This document shows, piece after piece, positions 13,141 through 24,690 of a DNA stretch of 64,000 nt; the stretch's first letter is position 1; each line of letters begins with the position of its first letter. The notes under the pieces are model-generated. The model ran no database searches. It worked only from the letters and a program-made list of their open reading frames with translations, and was not told the origin of the DNA. The DNA lies in contig OX419756.1 in the NCBI GenBank assembly GCA_948567375.1, forward strand, positions 26,514,552 through 26,578,551, written 5' to 3'. The translations under genes were made by a program, and so were the position numbers. The DNA is from Lunularia cruciata (Eukaryota; Streptophyta; Marchantiopsida; Lunulariales; Lunulariaceae).

Positions 13141-13224
13141 CAAATGCTAAGAACGTAATGTGGATGGAGGAATGTACATTACCACCGTCCATCGAAACTG
13201 CCGAAACAATAGCAAGGTCTCCTC

Positions 13225-13234
13225 GACACGTGTC
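13225..13234. promoter_or_regulatory. perfect palindromic G-box (GACACGTGTC)
   Basis: A ten-base perfect palindrome around CACGTG, the core bound by plant bZIP and bHLH factors and part of ABA-response elements. It lies about 610 bp before the OM47-like start codon and about 300 bp beyond the end of the opposite-strand ORF at 13531-13295. It sits in the GC-richer, non-repetitive segment, so a promoter role is plausible but unproven. Confidence 0.4.
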
Positions 13235-13294
13235 GCATCATGCTCTCGAGACAGCAGAGTGCAGTGACTAGACTTCGAGATTGAATTGGAAGTG

Positions 13295-13531
13295 CTAAAT
13301 TAGTTTAGTTCGAGAGTCAGCCATAAAAGTTATTGAAAATCTATGAACTTGCAGCTCGAGAATGGGTGGAGGCATGAACCAATGTGCAGCATCGTCGCGC
13401 TCCTTGATCGTCGAAAGTGATTTTTTTGTCTGAGGGACAGTTGCGAGGTAAGAACTGACATCGACCATCTCAGCTGATGCTGATTTCTCACAACCATGAT
13501 TGCGTGCTACAAGCAGCGAATTGAGAATCAT
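13295..13531 (-). CDS. possible small divergent gene or first exon, unidentified
   Basis: An ATG-started frame of 78 codons on the opposite strand to the OM47-like gene, in host-like DNA. The part up to about residue 60 looks protein-like (MVDVSSYLATVPQTKKSLST, then IKERDDAAHWFMPPP) with balanced codon use. The tail after LELQ looks like read-through into intron, and a CAAG/TTCATAG sequence near 13350 could be a weak splice donor. I do not recognise the family. It could be a first exon of a gene running leftward from a shared promoter, part of an upstream exon, or a chance frame. Confidence 0.3.
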   Translation of the reverse strand: MILNSLLVARNHGCEKSASAEMVDVSSYLATVPQTKKSLSTIKERDDAAHWFMPPPILELQVHRFSITFMADSRTKLI

Positions 13532-13841
13532 AGTTGTTGATACGTTCTAATTAGAGATTCTGAGAAGTTATGGAACCATTAGATTGATCCGTAGAGGATG
13601 TTACAGAGTTTCAGACTTATTATTGGTCTTCGGCGCTAGCAATGGTTTCTGAATTTTTTTTTACCCTAGGTTGGAGACTGTGCTCTCTGGGGGCAATGCA
13701 TGTCAGCCATTCAATTTTTGGGGATTAACCCACATACAGGAGGAGTTAGAAGAAACTGAGAAAAATTTTCCTCTTAAGAACTTGCAGAAGTTGAGGGGAG
13801 ATTTTGTAATTCTGAGCATTTATCGATAGACTGTGAAGAAA

Positions 13842-15128
13842 ATGGGGAACTATTTTTTCAAAGAAGAAGCGCCCCCACCGGTAGTGCTCGTACCACCACT
13901 GTTTGAACGGCCACAGCTCATCGAGCGCTCTCGAATGATGGAATCGTCCTACGATCTGCTCTTCAGCAAGGTAGCCCGGACGAAGTTGTTTCGAGATTAC
14001 TTTGAGGAAGCTGATCACATGGTTGGGCGAATCTTGCTGCAACCCGCAGATGATCCACGGGTGGACGTTACTGCCACTGTCCGGGCCCCACGCACAGCCG
14101 CCCCGGGTGATGGTTTTGGTGGTGAGGCAGTGTTCCGAATGCAAAGAGATGTAAATGATCCTTACACATTTTGTGATGCAACTGTTGCAAGCAGCAATAA
14201 TGCTTTGAACTTCAGGGCTTGTAGCTATGATCCCAAAACAGGGCTTGGAGTGTTTGCCTCAGCACCTGTTTTGGCAAAGAAACGGGTCGAAGTTGATGAC
14301 TTTGGAGTTGTAGGCTTTCGATACTCAACCAATTTGATATCTGCTGGTATTGTAGCTACGCCGATGATGCCAAGTCTTGCACATTCTAGAGCTTGGCTTG
14401 TTACCAAAATGGGCCCAGTGACTGCAGGTGTACAGTATAAACCCTACAATAAGCTGGGAGGGCTTCAAGTCAGAGACTGGAATGATCGCGGTAATTGGAG
14501 CATTGCAGTGGATTATGGGACGGCTAGCAAGGGTGCTCTGAAACCTTCTTTCAACTTCTGCATAGAGGTTGTTGGTGATTCCAAACTTGTTGCTTCCTAT
14601 TACCATCACTTGGTAGTTCAAAGACGGGTGAAAAACCCCTTGGAAGAAAGCGATGTGGTTGGAATCACCAACTACGTAGATGTCGGCTTTGAGTTTGAAA
14701 CTAAACTACGTGATGAATCAGAAGATTTGGAAGAAGTTTTGAGGCAGACTTCCAATATGCAGCTAGCCGCTTCATGGCAAGCAAACAAAAACGTTTTACT
14801 TAAGGCTAAAATCGGAACGGTTAGCTCTGTTTTAGCGCTTTGCTTCAAGTCCTGGTGGCAACCTTCTGTCACATTCTCTTTAGCAGTTGCCAGAGATCAC
14901 TTCACAGACAAGACACGTTACGGATTCGGGCTCCGAACTGAAAACTTTGGTGGTGTTAGCTATGAAAGGGCAGATCCAAACTACGTAATGCTGACTCCTA
15001 GCAAGACACATACAGCAGAAGGCATCATGAGAGACTTGAGCAAGCGGCCGATGCTTCGTGATGACGTTGACTCTGGTCGGGCAGAGAGATTACCTGCAGA
15101 ACTCCGACCTCTTGACGATGTCCTGTAG
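13842..15128 (+). CDS. OM47-like outer-membrane beta-barrel protein (host gene)
   Basis: Encodes 428 residues in one uninterrupted exon and is the only intact host-type gene here. An in-frame GTG lies nine bases upstream, but the ATG at 13842 (MGNYFFKEE) is the sensible start. From memory it matches the plant OM47-type family, named after a 47-kDa mitochondrial outer-membrane protein of Arabidopsis of about the same length. Blocks that suggest this are VLVPPLF near residue 14, SSYDLLFSK near 36, the DDPRVDVTATV region near 70, AWLVTKMGPVTAGVQY near 188 and RVKNPLEESDVVGITNYVD near 264. There is no cleavable signal peptide and no long hydrophobic helix. Alternating polar and apolar strands through the middle fit a porin-like barrel. 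Arg-rich residues near the C-terminus are probably outside the barrel. Its transport role is not known to me. Its codon use and GC content differ from the AT-rich surroundings. An intronless retrocopy is the main alternative. The fold is more certain than the name. Confidence 0.7.
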   Translation: MGNYFFKEEAPPPVVLVPPLFERPQLIERSRMMESSYDLLFSKVARTKLFRDYFEEADHMVGRILLQPADDPRVDVTATVRAPRTAAPGDGFGGEAVFRMQRDVNDPYTFCDATVASSNNALNFRACSYDPKTGLGVFASAPVLAKKRVEVDDFGVVGFRYSTNLISAGIVATPMMPSLAHSRAWLVTKMGPVTAGVQYKPYNKLGGLQVRDWNDRGNWSIAVDYGTASKGALKPSFNFCIEVVGDSKLVASYYHHLVVQRRVKNPLEESDVVGITNYVDVGFEFETKLRDESEDLEEVLRQTSNMQLAASWQANKNVLLKAKIGTVSSVLALCFKSWWQPSVTFSLAVARDHFTDKTRYGFGLRTENFGGVSYERADPNYVMLTPSKTHTAEGIMRDLSKRPMLRDDVDSGRAERLPAELRPLDDVL

Positions 15129-17403
15129 TGGACTTTGCCGGAATACGGAGCCTTTGCCTCTGCCTTGAAACAGCTTTCTTATTTTCCAATGCTATTTAAG
15201 AATTCATATGCTACTGACAATCAAGAGAATGACATTCTCATTGTAGTAAAGTTTTAAACTTGTCGAAGACAGTTCTGAACTTGTAAGAGTTGGTGGCCGA
15301 TGAACTTAAGAATCAGACTTTATCCAAATGCGATGCAGGACGATACCTTATAAGTGTGTAGTAGCATGGACCAAAAATCGCGTGGTATGTACCGAAGCAT
15401 TGTCCTCGCAAGTGACCATGCAAGGACTTCAATAGATCATCGGTTTATTCAAGTGTCGATCGGTGAACTGCAATTCACAATTTTCTGAGCATGAACGTGC
15501 TTTGATCAAGAAAGACGAATCAGATGAGGAGATTTCAACCCAGCTGTCTACGTCTCTGGGCAGCAGCACAAGTGGGGTAATATCACCAGAGTTCTAGGTG
15601 TATTGCATACTTGCCGGGTTGCCCTGGTGTTTGGGGAGCAAATATTTCAATGACAGAGTGCCCTCTTTCTGACTATGTGGACAGCATGTTCAGCTCGCAG
15701 ACAGAGAGATCTCTATACATCTACCAAGTGACAGAATTCTGAGAGCAGGTGCCCTGCGAGTAAGCTAAACTAAAGGTCCATGTATCAGTGCAGCGAGAGA
15801 AGCTGGACGGCGATCCCAAGAGTATCCTGCTCTATCCATACGAAACAAATTGCTAAACAGTTTATATTTTATACTTCAGTACTGTCAGTAATTTCATCGA
15901 AGCAATCAAAGTGATTTGAGGAGGAGCCAGATGAAAAAGAGTCCTGGTGTTTATGAAGTCAAGTGAAGGTTTTGCTCATGCTCTTATCTCCGTGTTTCGA
16001 ACTAGGACCATGGGCAAGGGTGTGGCCATCCACCTCTTGAAAGTTTGTACTACTGAACAGAAACAAAGTAGTCAAATACTAGAGCTTAGAGCAACGTCGG
16101 AGCATCCTCATTGTTCTCAGTTATGTAGATAATACTTTTAAAGCTTCTGTACAATTGTTCTACACTACCTAGCCTTAGTCAGTGACAACATCCAAGTTAT
16201 CAAGGAGGTGGTACGTGCTATATGAACACGTTCAATGATCGATTTATCTTTCAAGGGCCCCTCGAGATATAGATACAAGATCTCTTTGGCATTGATCCTG
16301 AGATGAAGAAAACAACCTTGAGTCCTTTGTGTACCAACTATTTCGTTAAATATAGATACAGTTAAAGGTTAACAAACCAGCCATTTCGCTTGCCGCAATA
16401 GCCAAATCAACGAATTTGCACGAGTGTCAAATTTAGAGAAACTGGATAGATTATTTTGAAACTAAAGTACAAGTACATATTGGTTATTGAGCTATGGACA
16501 CGCCCAGGATTGACAAAAAGGAAGGAACTGCAAAGCATTCCTACTGCGCATGCAGTTTGATTCCACTTATGATATAACTTTATCATCAAGTCGAACTTTG
16601 AAAGCCATGAGCTAATTGTTCTAAACATTACACGAGTAAAAACATCGTGTTAATATTGGAAATAGAGTAATTTGGACCAACGAGATCAGTAAGTCTAAGT
16701 TAAGGAAAATCTTCTTCACTTATTGTTGAATTAAGTGGAGAGAATTAGAAAAGATAAGTGGCTACTTGTTCAGAAACATGTTGGTGGCAAAATATATTTG
16801 AACATCAACAAAATGGGTTATGGTCTTCTAGAAACCATAGATCCCCAGGGAAAAGAAAAACTCTAAAGAGAGGAGTTGCTCAGTAGTAATTACAACATCT
16901 AATTAGTAGTAACGTCATTTGAGAAAGAAAGTGTGCCGGATATGGGGACCAACTATGGATGAAGTCATTTGAAAGGATAGAGATAGAATATACGAATCAA
17001 TAGCCATAGATGAGTCTCAAGGCTTACATCAATTTATTTCTGCATTTTCTTGGCCATCTTAACCTTCCACCCAAGTAGCTCGCTGCCTTCTTTTTCTTTT
17101 TCGTCTTTCTAGGGTTTGCATCTTCTCCTTTGCATGTACTTGTCTATGCGTCAGATACATTGTTCTCCTTCCGCTTTTCCCCGGGCTTAAATCCTAACGT
17201 GAGTTGAGGTATAAACTTACTATTGAAGGTTAGTGAATACATGTTTGTATTTCTGTCTTCTTGCTCTTTTTTAGCAATCTAGCTTTGAACTTCTCATTTC
17301 TTTTTCCTTCTATAGGTATTCCTTTATTGGGTTTGGTCCACCTATCTATATCATCATTACTAATTTATTTATGAGTTTGTTCTACACTATATGTAGCGTT
17401 AGT
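15129..17403. other. 3' flank of the OM47-like gene, no further gene seen
   Basis: 15129-16130 keeps the moderate GC of host DNA and presumably holds the 3' UTR; no clear AATAAA-type signal or poly-A remnant was picked out. 16130-17400 is AT-rich. Short frames (for example 16628-16407 minus) carry no recognisable content. Confidence 0.45.
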
Positions 17404-17750
17404 CTATATGACACAATGTTCTTTTGGAGGATCCATGATAATTACCCAAGATGCAATTAGGTATATAATGTTTACTATAGTACAAGAAAATGGATTCCTT
17501 GCTTGGAAGGAGTATTGGTATGCTTTGTAGACAACACAAGTCAGGGCAGACTTATACTTAGTCCGAGATGATGAGTTGAAAATATCAAATGTTATGGTTA
17601 CGGATCTTACACATAATGCAGTTTTAAAAGGAGACATTAATCATCCTCTTGGATGGGTGGAAAGCAGAGTGGCGGCAAGCAGAGTGGCAGCAAGCAAGAT
17701 CTCCAAGTATAGGGGATCTCATGAAACTACTATTGTATATAGTATCATTG
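17404..17750 (+). pseudogene. decayed fragment of the non-LTR C-terminal domain
   Basis: In the plus direction it can be read as CSFGG...TQDAIRYI..., then AWKE, VRADLYLVRDDE, MVTDL, HPLGW, SKISKYRGS. These match, block by block, the CPFGG...THDAIRDI, AWRE, VRADLYLVRDDQ, VVTDP, HPPGW and KVSKYRG of the ORF at 4095-3205. At least one stop breaks it. An older copy of the same element family. Confidence 0.65.
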
Positions 17751-18024
17751 TATGATTGTAACTATGAGTGACACCAAGCAAGTGAAACTCAACAAGAAAT
17801 GCATCAAAATTCATTTGAAAGCATGGAGCCTTCATGCTTGTAAGTACATGTTCTGGGTGTGAATTCAAGTGATTTGATAATTAAAATGAATGTTGTTTTT
17901 ATATTAGACATTCCTTTCAATTCATGGTCGACTAGAAGTGTAGATAAAGTCTAATGTAAAATAATCTTCCAATTTTAGTCTATTGACCAATTGACCAATC
18001 TTCCAATTGGTTGGTAATGGAAAG

Positions 18025-18250
18025 TCTCTATGCAAATCAATCCTTAACATTTAAAACTCACAAATCCTATAGATGGATCAATAACAAAACTCACTTACAA
18101 ATCCTTCAGCAGATCAGTTCAAGAAAGATCCCTTTGCCTTAGATCAATCTTCAACATTCAGGTTAGTAGTCAATCAATCCTTAGCATTAAGCACTTACAA
18201 GTCTTGCAATAGATCAGTTCCATAAGGTCCCTACTGCCAATCAATCCTTA
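18025..18250. repeat. imperfect tandem repeat, about three units
   Basis: The phrases AATCAATCCTTA(A/G)CATT, ACTTACAA.TC and AGATCAGTTC recur in the same order at roughly 80-100 bp spacing, with a last partial unit just before 18250. Non-coding; possibly decayed LTR or satellite-like sequence. Confidence 0.4.
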
Positions 18251-18437
18251 ATTTGTTTTGGATGTTAGAACATGAGAGTTTCTTTAGTAATTATAGTCAA
18301 CAAAAGATAGCTCGGATTGCTTCAATTATATACTATATTGGCCCAGAGGGCAATTTTTTTTATTTTTTGGTAAATATTGGCCGTAGGACCATCCATTTCC
18401 CTTCTTCAATTCTTACCTTTACTTTATCATTGTTACC

Positions 18438-19446
18438 ATGTCTTCTCTCAAGAAAAAAACCATGATGAATTCCATGCATTTGGCTCTCTGTAAGAAAAAG
18501 AGTGATAATACCTCTTTGACTCAAACAGATCTGGTCCAATGGATTAGGGTAGAATGTGATATCTTAGTAACTCAAGGAAAAATTTCCTACACCGGGAAAG
18601 GTCCTCCTACTTCCTTGACAAGAAATTTGACAAAAAAAACAAGGATGTGAAGTGCAATAGAACTATCAAGTATCCTTTTGCTGAAGAAGCACTATATCAA
18701 TGGTTCCTTGAGTACCATTGGAATGTCAATATGTATGGTGATCTCCTTAAGGGAAAGGCATCAGTTTTTCTTAAGGAGCTTTACCCCAATGTTGAACCTT
18801 CCCTATTCTCAAATGGCTGGCTTGAAGGATACAAACTACAACATGGGGATTTGGTCCTTCCACCATTTTGGTGATAGTGGCTCTATTAACATGGAGGTTG
18901 TTCAAAATGTAATTCCTCCCCTTTGCCAAATCCTTGACCAATATGAATGGAAAGACATCTACAATATAGATCACCTAGCTTATTCAACCATATGCAAGCT
19001 AATAACTCCCTTACCACAAAGTAGCTTGAAGGGAGGAAGCAATCCAAGGAAAGGCTCACTATTGAAGTATGCATAAATGGTTATGGAAATGATAAACTTC
19101 CATTTTGGATTATTGGCAAGTATAGTTATCTTTGATGCTTCAAAAATATCAACCGGCTAAATATTGAGTATGTTTATCAAACCAATGGTAAAGCTTGGAT
19201 GGTTCTTTCTATCTTTTTGGAGTTCTTTACTTGGTTTGATAGGTGTATGGAGGGTTGTAGAGTACTTCTATTAATCGATAATTTTTCAGTTCATCCAGAA
19301 GGCTTTCCTCCTCTTTATGACACCCCAGTTCATTTTCTACTTTCAAATACAACTTCAAAACTTCATCCATGTGATACAAACATTATCCACTCATTGAAAG
19401 CACATTATTGCAAAAAGTTAAACAAACAAATCCTTGACATTCCTAG
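18438..19446 (+). pseudogene. pogo/Tigger-type transposase, N-terminal and catalytic part
   Basis: Spread over three phases. 18438-18650 looks like the first DNA-binding segment. 18647-18874 has a CENP-B/Tc5-type helix-turn-helix (ALYQWFLEY, DLLKGKASVFLKELYP, FSNGWLEGYKLQHG). 18950-19130 gives KDIYNIDH plus KLPFWIIGKY, with the first catalytic Asp. 19199-19446 gives LLLIDNFSVHPEG (second Asp) and TTSKLHPCDTNIIHSLKAHY (third Asp). This is the DDD pattern and wording of pogo/Tigger (DDE_1) transposases, which cut and paste DNA. Frameshifts and stops make it inactive. It ends at LNKQILD, just where putative LTR sequence of element E starts; the missing C-terminal piece resembles 6098-5895. Confidence 0.7.
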
Positions 19447-19449
19447 CTA

Positions 19450-22283
19450 GCTTAGCTTGCACACCAAGTAGGTGGCTTCTAGAAGGAAGCTTCTTGGGAA
19501 GCTTCCCGGTTGCTTGGCTTGCACTCTAAAAAGGCAGCTTTTAGGAAGCTTCTCAAGAGCCTTTTATATTCCTTATAAATACCAAAGCTCATGCTATGCA
19601 TTTGGAGTTTCCCTCATTCTAGAGTCCTAATATAATCTTTCACTTTGATCTTCCATTTTTCTATTTTTCTCTTTGGTCTTTACTTTGGTATAAGAATAGG
19701 AATGAGATAGATGGAATTTATGGACCACTAAACCATTGGGATTTTCATATCCATGCACTACCTAAGTATCATTTTATGCATTTCATTATCTCTCGCTTTG
19801 GGTAAAATTTTATGAATTGATCATCTTGTCCGATGAATCCTTGGTATTTTCAATCGTAACTTATGGAGAATAATTGTAATGACATGTTGCATTTATGTGT
19901 TAATTTAGATAAATTATAAGTAGTTTGATAGAGTAGTAGCCATGGTGGCAATGCCCAAATTTATCATTGCCATGCAATAACAAATTGAGCAACTTACTTG
20001 ATTGTTGAAAGAACAATATCATCAACGACAAGAGCATGTAGAGAGAGCATTAATTTGAGAAGGAGAAGACCAAATCTAATTTCCAAAGCCCAAGGTATTT
20101 GAAGGCCAGAACTTTTCAATGAGAATTGTGTGTTTGATTGTGAATGATATTTTGAAGCTACAAATCTTCAAGATGAACAAAGATAGATTCTCATAGCTTC
20201 AAGCCAATTGGATGGAGTGGCAAAACTATGGTAGCAATTTCAAGGGGAGCAAGCTGAATAGTAGTTTTTTACACCAATCTTGACATAGGAAGAATTCAAA
20301 AGCGCAATAATTGGGCAATTCCAAGTTATAAATGTCACACAAACTGCACAAGATAGGTTGGTTAGACTGAAGTAGATTGTTTTGTAAGAAGCTACATCAC
20401 TCAATTTGTAAAGACCATAATATAAACTCTAAATATATTAGAAGCTGAAGTTCTAGATAGATTTGTGAGAGGCTTGAAGTTACACATCAAATTGGAGATG
20501 ACCATGCAAGAGCCCAAACACCGAGAGGAAGCCATGCAATTGGTTGAGCGCTTTGATTCCTTGGTTACAACTTGGTCTTAATCTTGACCTTCACAAACCT
20601 GCCCATATGCTACACATAGGTAGAGAAGTTGGCACCAATAGAGGTTGATGCCAACCAATTTAAACCACTTGGCCCTATAGGTAGGAAAAGATTGCAACAA
20701 AATGGTGGTTACTTTTATTATCACCAAGTTGTGCATCATATTGTTGAATGTCCATTCAAGAATGGATGAAAAAAATGGTGGTTACTTTTATTGTCACTAA
20801 GTTGGGCATCATATTGTTGAATGTCCATTCAAGAATGGATGATCTTGACAAATTGCCCAAATGGAGTTTGTGGAGCGTGATGATCAAAGAAACAAGGAAT
20901 CCTAGTAGGAGAACCTAAGCCGCATATTGGGAACTTGATTAGTTCCAATGGGATTGAGGGCTCAATCTCTATAAGTTTGCTTCACTTGCAAGGTATGATA
21001 TTTGATCATGGTTGTAAGATTTTGGTTGATTTAGGAAGTTCAAAACATGCAATTAGCAAAGGAATTAAGTATTTCTATCAAACCAATAAATGGAGGTAGA
21101 TTTATGATTGCAAATGGTAGAAAAGGTTTTACATATTGTACCTCACATCCTATTATATTCAAGACTGGGAAGGAGTATTTGGAGTGCACGAGGTTTATAG
21201 TAACACCTCTACACTATGATGTCATCATAGGTTTGCCTTGGTTTGAATATCATAAGGTTCAATTTGATTGGACCCGATGACAGATTCAATTATAATACCA
21301 AGGTAGGAATTACCAATTAGATTATCTAGCACTTTTGAGTAAAACACTTAAGAATAATCAATCGCAAGATGGGAAGTTTGTTAGTAAAGAAGCCATAGAG
21401 TACGCTTTGGAGGAAGATAAGCATATTGTTGTAGTGTAGATCAAGCCAATTATGCATGGAAAATTTAGTGAGAATCAAAAGCCTCATCAAGCAATGGTTG
21501 ATTAAATAGTTCAAGAGTTTATGGATGTATTTCTGGATGCTCGGCCAAAAGAATTGACCTTTGATCGTGGCATGCCCTTCAAGATTGAGTTATTGCCAAG
21601 AAGTACTCCACTGAGTAGACCAATCTATTGGATCTTACCAAAGGAGTTGGATGAGCTTTGAACAACACAAATGGAGTTATTGGAGAAGGATTTCATACAA
21701 CATAGTACATCTCCTTGGGGAACACCAGTACTATTTGTCCCAAAGAAGGATGAAAGACTTTGCTTTTGTATTGATTATCATGGCTCAATAAAAAAACAGT
21801 AAAGAATGCATATCCCTTACCTCAAGTTGATGACTTGCTAGATCAATTGAGTGGAGCACAATACTTCTCCAAGTTGGATCTCCAAAGCGACTACTGGTAG
21901 ATTCTCATTGATAGAGAGGATGTGCAAAAGACTACCTTCCGTACAAGGTATGGGTATTTTAAATGGAGAGTTCTACCTTTTGGGTTCACTTGTGCTCCAA
22001 AAATCTTTATGGATCATATGCATTGGGTGTTGGATGGGCTATTAGATTGGTACATGGTGGTATTCTTAGATGACATTTTAATCTATAGCAAGATGGAGGT
22101 ACAACATGTAAATCACGTGCAAGAAGTCTTAAGATGACTAAGTCAATAGAAGTTCTACTACAAGAAGTCAAAGTGTGTCTTTTGGTAGAAGAAAGTTACC
22201 TTCTTAGGTCTTAAAATCTCATCATATGGGATCAAGATGGATGAGGATAAAATCAAGTCCATTACTTATTGGAATCAAGTCAA
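19450..22283 (+). mobile_element. element E, left part: decayed chromovirus (Ty3/gypsy)
   Basis: A degenerate gypsy element. The putative 5' LTR is about 19450-19690, whose stretch TCTTTCACTTTGAT..TCCATTTTTC resembles 62877-62910 at the far end. A gag remnant follows at about 19940-20890, where a segment of about 75 bp containing AATGTCCATTCAAGAATGGATGA is duplicated at 20745-20850. Protease-like sequence is at 21000-21270 and RT at 21540-22140. The frame breaks off at 22283 inside RT, where element A starts, and integrase plus chromodomain resume at 61204. RNase H is absent at the junction, so DNA was lost there. The LTR assignment is weak; the pol assignment is firm. Confidence 0.6.
21000..22140 (+). 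pseudogene. element E protease and reverse transcriptase remnant
   Basis: Protease: ILVDLGSSKHAISK near 21010, where the usual D-S/T-G is D-L-G, followed in the next phase (21047-21280) by FIVTPLHYDVIIGLPWFEYH, the standard flap and end of a gypsy protease. RT: FKIELLPRSTPLSRPIY near 21580, [20 protein letters not shown] near 21720, RTRYGYFKWRVLPFGFTCAPKIFMD near 21945 and the catalytic box VVFLDDILIYS near 22060. Frameshifts near 21795 and 21900 and several stops make it non-functional. Confidence 0.7.
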
Positions 22284-22702
22284 GTTGAGCTTGAAAGTCA
22301 AATTTGAAGGTGGAGTTGGGAACCCATTCCCTTGAATTTGTGATTTGGAGAACCCAGTCCTTCCAATTTGGCTTGAGTGGAGATTAGCAGAGGATTTGGC
22401 AATCTGCCAAATGTAGAGAAGTTATGTCAGATTTGGTGGAGGGTTTATGTTAGATTTATGTAAAATTTTGGCTCGAGTTGGAGAAGTTTGGCCAGATTTG
22501 GTGGAGGTTTGACAAATTTGGAGAGGGTTCAAAGTGGCAAGAAGAAAGGACTCATTTGGCATTTAGAGGCTTTTGAGGCATAGGGTTGTGGGGTATGAGA
22601 GGCTATAAAGGCCTAGAAGGGCCAGCAAGCCAACTTGATGGCGGACGACTAAAATTTTTGGAGTATTTTTTGGTCATTGTTTGAAAAAATTTGCCCACCT
22701 TA

Positions 22703-22783
22703 TTAGATTGCGTGCAATAGGTATTTGAACCCTACATCTCTAATTCTTAGACTGTGCTCTAGCCAACTAGTCCACCCTCACTT
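22703..22783 (-). pseudogene. tRNA-like segment in the leader of element A
   Basis: Reading the minus strand, GGTGGACTAGTTGGCTAGAGC looks like a tRNA D-arm with a near-perfect box A, and GTAGGGTTCAAATACC about 35 bases later has the T-loop TTCAAAT and a good box B. The acceptor and anticodon stems pair poorly. The same segment, antisense to the element, is kept in F at 52319-52392. Probably an old tRNA-derived insertion in the family's leader. Confidence 0.4.
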
Positions 22784-23308
22784 GTGATTATTCTACGAAT
22801 ATCTATACAGATATCACTTTGGCTAGGAGAGACAATTTGATCCCAATCTTGGTGATCTTGGTAGCTTATGAAGTAGATAACTCCTATTGTATCAAATGCC
22901 AAATGGTGGTAGAGTCAATTTGGTGATGATTTATGAGATAAAGGAATTTTGTTTAGATTTTTGTGATTGGACTCCCTTTATTCTTTGCTTCCTATTTTTG
23001 CACCATGTTTGTGTGAGGTACCTTGAATTTAGAGCGTTGGTGCTCTAGTGTGCTCTTGGTAGTGAGGTTGGAGTGATAACTAGTCAAACTACTTGTGTTT
23101 CTCCTCTAGTGAGATTGGAAGTGATGACCTGCAAACCATGAGAGTGCATGTTGTGATGGCAAATTAGAGGTCACCCTTTCTCCTAGTGTATTTGTCACAA
23201 TTAGAGCTGCATTAGTGGGTGATGTTTGGTTGGGTGATGGAGGCACTTGGTGGTGATTCTTGGTGGGGTACTTGCAATGGTTAAGGTTGTGATTTGAATT
23301 ACTTTGTC

Positions 23309-24690
23309 ATGATGGAGTTCTTTGGGGATTTTAGAGGAGATCAAGCTATAGTATGCAATGGGTTTACTTGGAGTGGTGCTCAATATCAGCCCATATCTTA
23401 GGTCCAAATGAGGAAGGAGATTGACTCTAAGTTGGAATTGGAGCAGGGAGATTGACTCTGAGTTGGAATTTGACACAAGAGATGATTCAATTGAGAGTGC
23501 ACTTGGTATGTCCGCAATGTTGTTATGGGACATGGACAAGATTTATGGGGCATCTAAAAGCCCCAAATGTTACTCTAGTATGGTGTGTACCATAAAGTTG
23601 GATGGCTTCATCCAAGAGTTTGATAGTTGGTGTGATCTACAACAAATGCAAAACTTGATGTTGTTCACACCCTTCATGGCATAGAAGGGATTGTTTTAGC
23701 ACTTGGAGGGTCTGCTAATGGATGACTATCATGAGTTCAAGAGAGCTCACTTGGAAAGGATTGAGCTGTGGAGATAGTTTTGGTCTTTGAACTATATCTC
23801 TATTATTTCAAGCTCAATTGCCAAGAGTAGATCAGCAATACCCATGAGTTCTAGCTCTAGTAGCATTGGTGGATCTATTGGAGATGGTGCTACTATGAGT
23901 GGAGGTACCACTACAAGAGGTGGTGTAGTATTGAGGTTTAAGCCTATGGGGAGTTCTTCTAATGTTTGAGGCAAAACTACCCAAGAGTGTGGACTAACAA
24001 GTTGAGGAGCTTGTAGAAGTTCCAATCAAAGGTTGGAGAGAGCCTACGCAAGGCATACATTTGCATAAGATGACTTATTATTTTTACTAAAGGAGTTATT
24101 GGGGCCCAAGCAGTCTAGTTTGGTATGGGATTTTGGACAAGGAGTTTGGACGTAGAGTAGGTGATGTTATATTGTTACAAGTTACTTCACCTACTTTGGC
24201 AATAGTATTTGGTTTGGTTGAGCGTATTGAGCTCAACATGGTGGAGGAGAGAGAGGTGACATTTAGATTTGGTAGGGAGATCTCATTCACAACTGTTACT
24301 TCTTTTAGAGTGCAACAAAGTGCACCATGCCATGTTGGCTTCCAAGGACAAGGTGGAAAACCCAGATCCTAGAGAGCAAGTGGAGGGCCTAGTGTAGCTA
24401 GACCATTACTTTCATTTTAGGTTCAACAACAACCAATGAGTGGGGGTGTTGCTTGTTGGACTTGTGTTGGACTTTGCCATAAGCAAGAGTGCACTCAAGG
24501 CAGTGGACCTAATACCTATAGTGCATCTAAGATAGCACAAAGATAATGTAACCATTGCCATAGATTTGGTCACACTAGTGACCAATGCTTTGACCTACAC
24601 CCGGAGTTACAGAGTGGGGGTCTGTTATGGTAGGTAGGTGGTAGAGGATCCACACTTAAAAGGAGTGCAATACTTGCTTTTACTTTTGAT
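23309..24690 (+). pseudogene. element A gag remnant
   Basis: Begins with two adjacent ATGs at 23309 (MMEFFGD...), where F has ACG ACG. It continues through the acidic block EIDSE/DSELEFDT, a gag helical region near 23900-24200 and two zinc knuckles: CWTC....H...C near 24453 and CNHCHRFGHTSDQC near 24549. Stops include the TAG at 23697-23699, shared with F. The product would be the RNA-binding structural protein of the element. Many stops and shifts prevent its production now. Confidence 0.65.

Noticed and set aside
13833-13841. GTG start three codons upstream of the host gene's ATG
   Set aside because: GTG is not a usual nuclear start; the ATG at 13842 is in frame and gives the normal family length.
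14225-14872. Minus-strand frames opposite the OM47-like gene
   Set aside because: Shadows of the host coding sequence.
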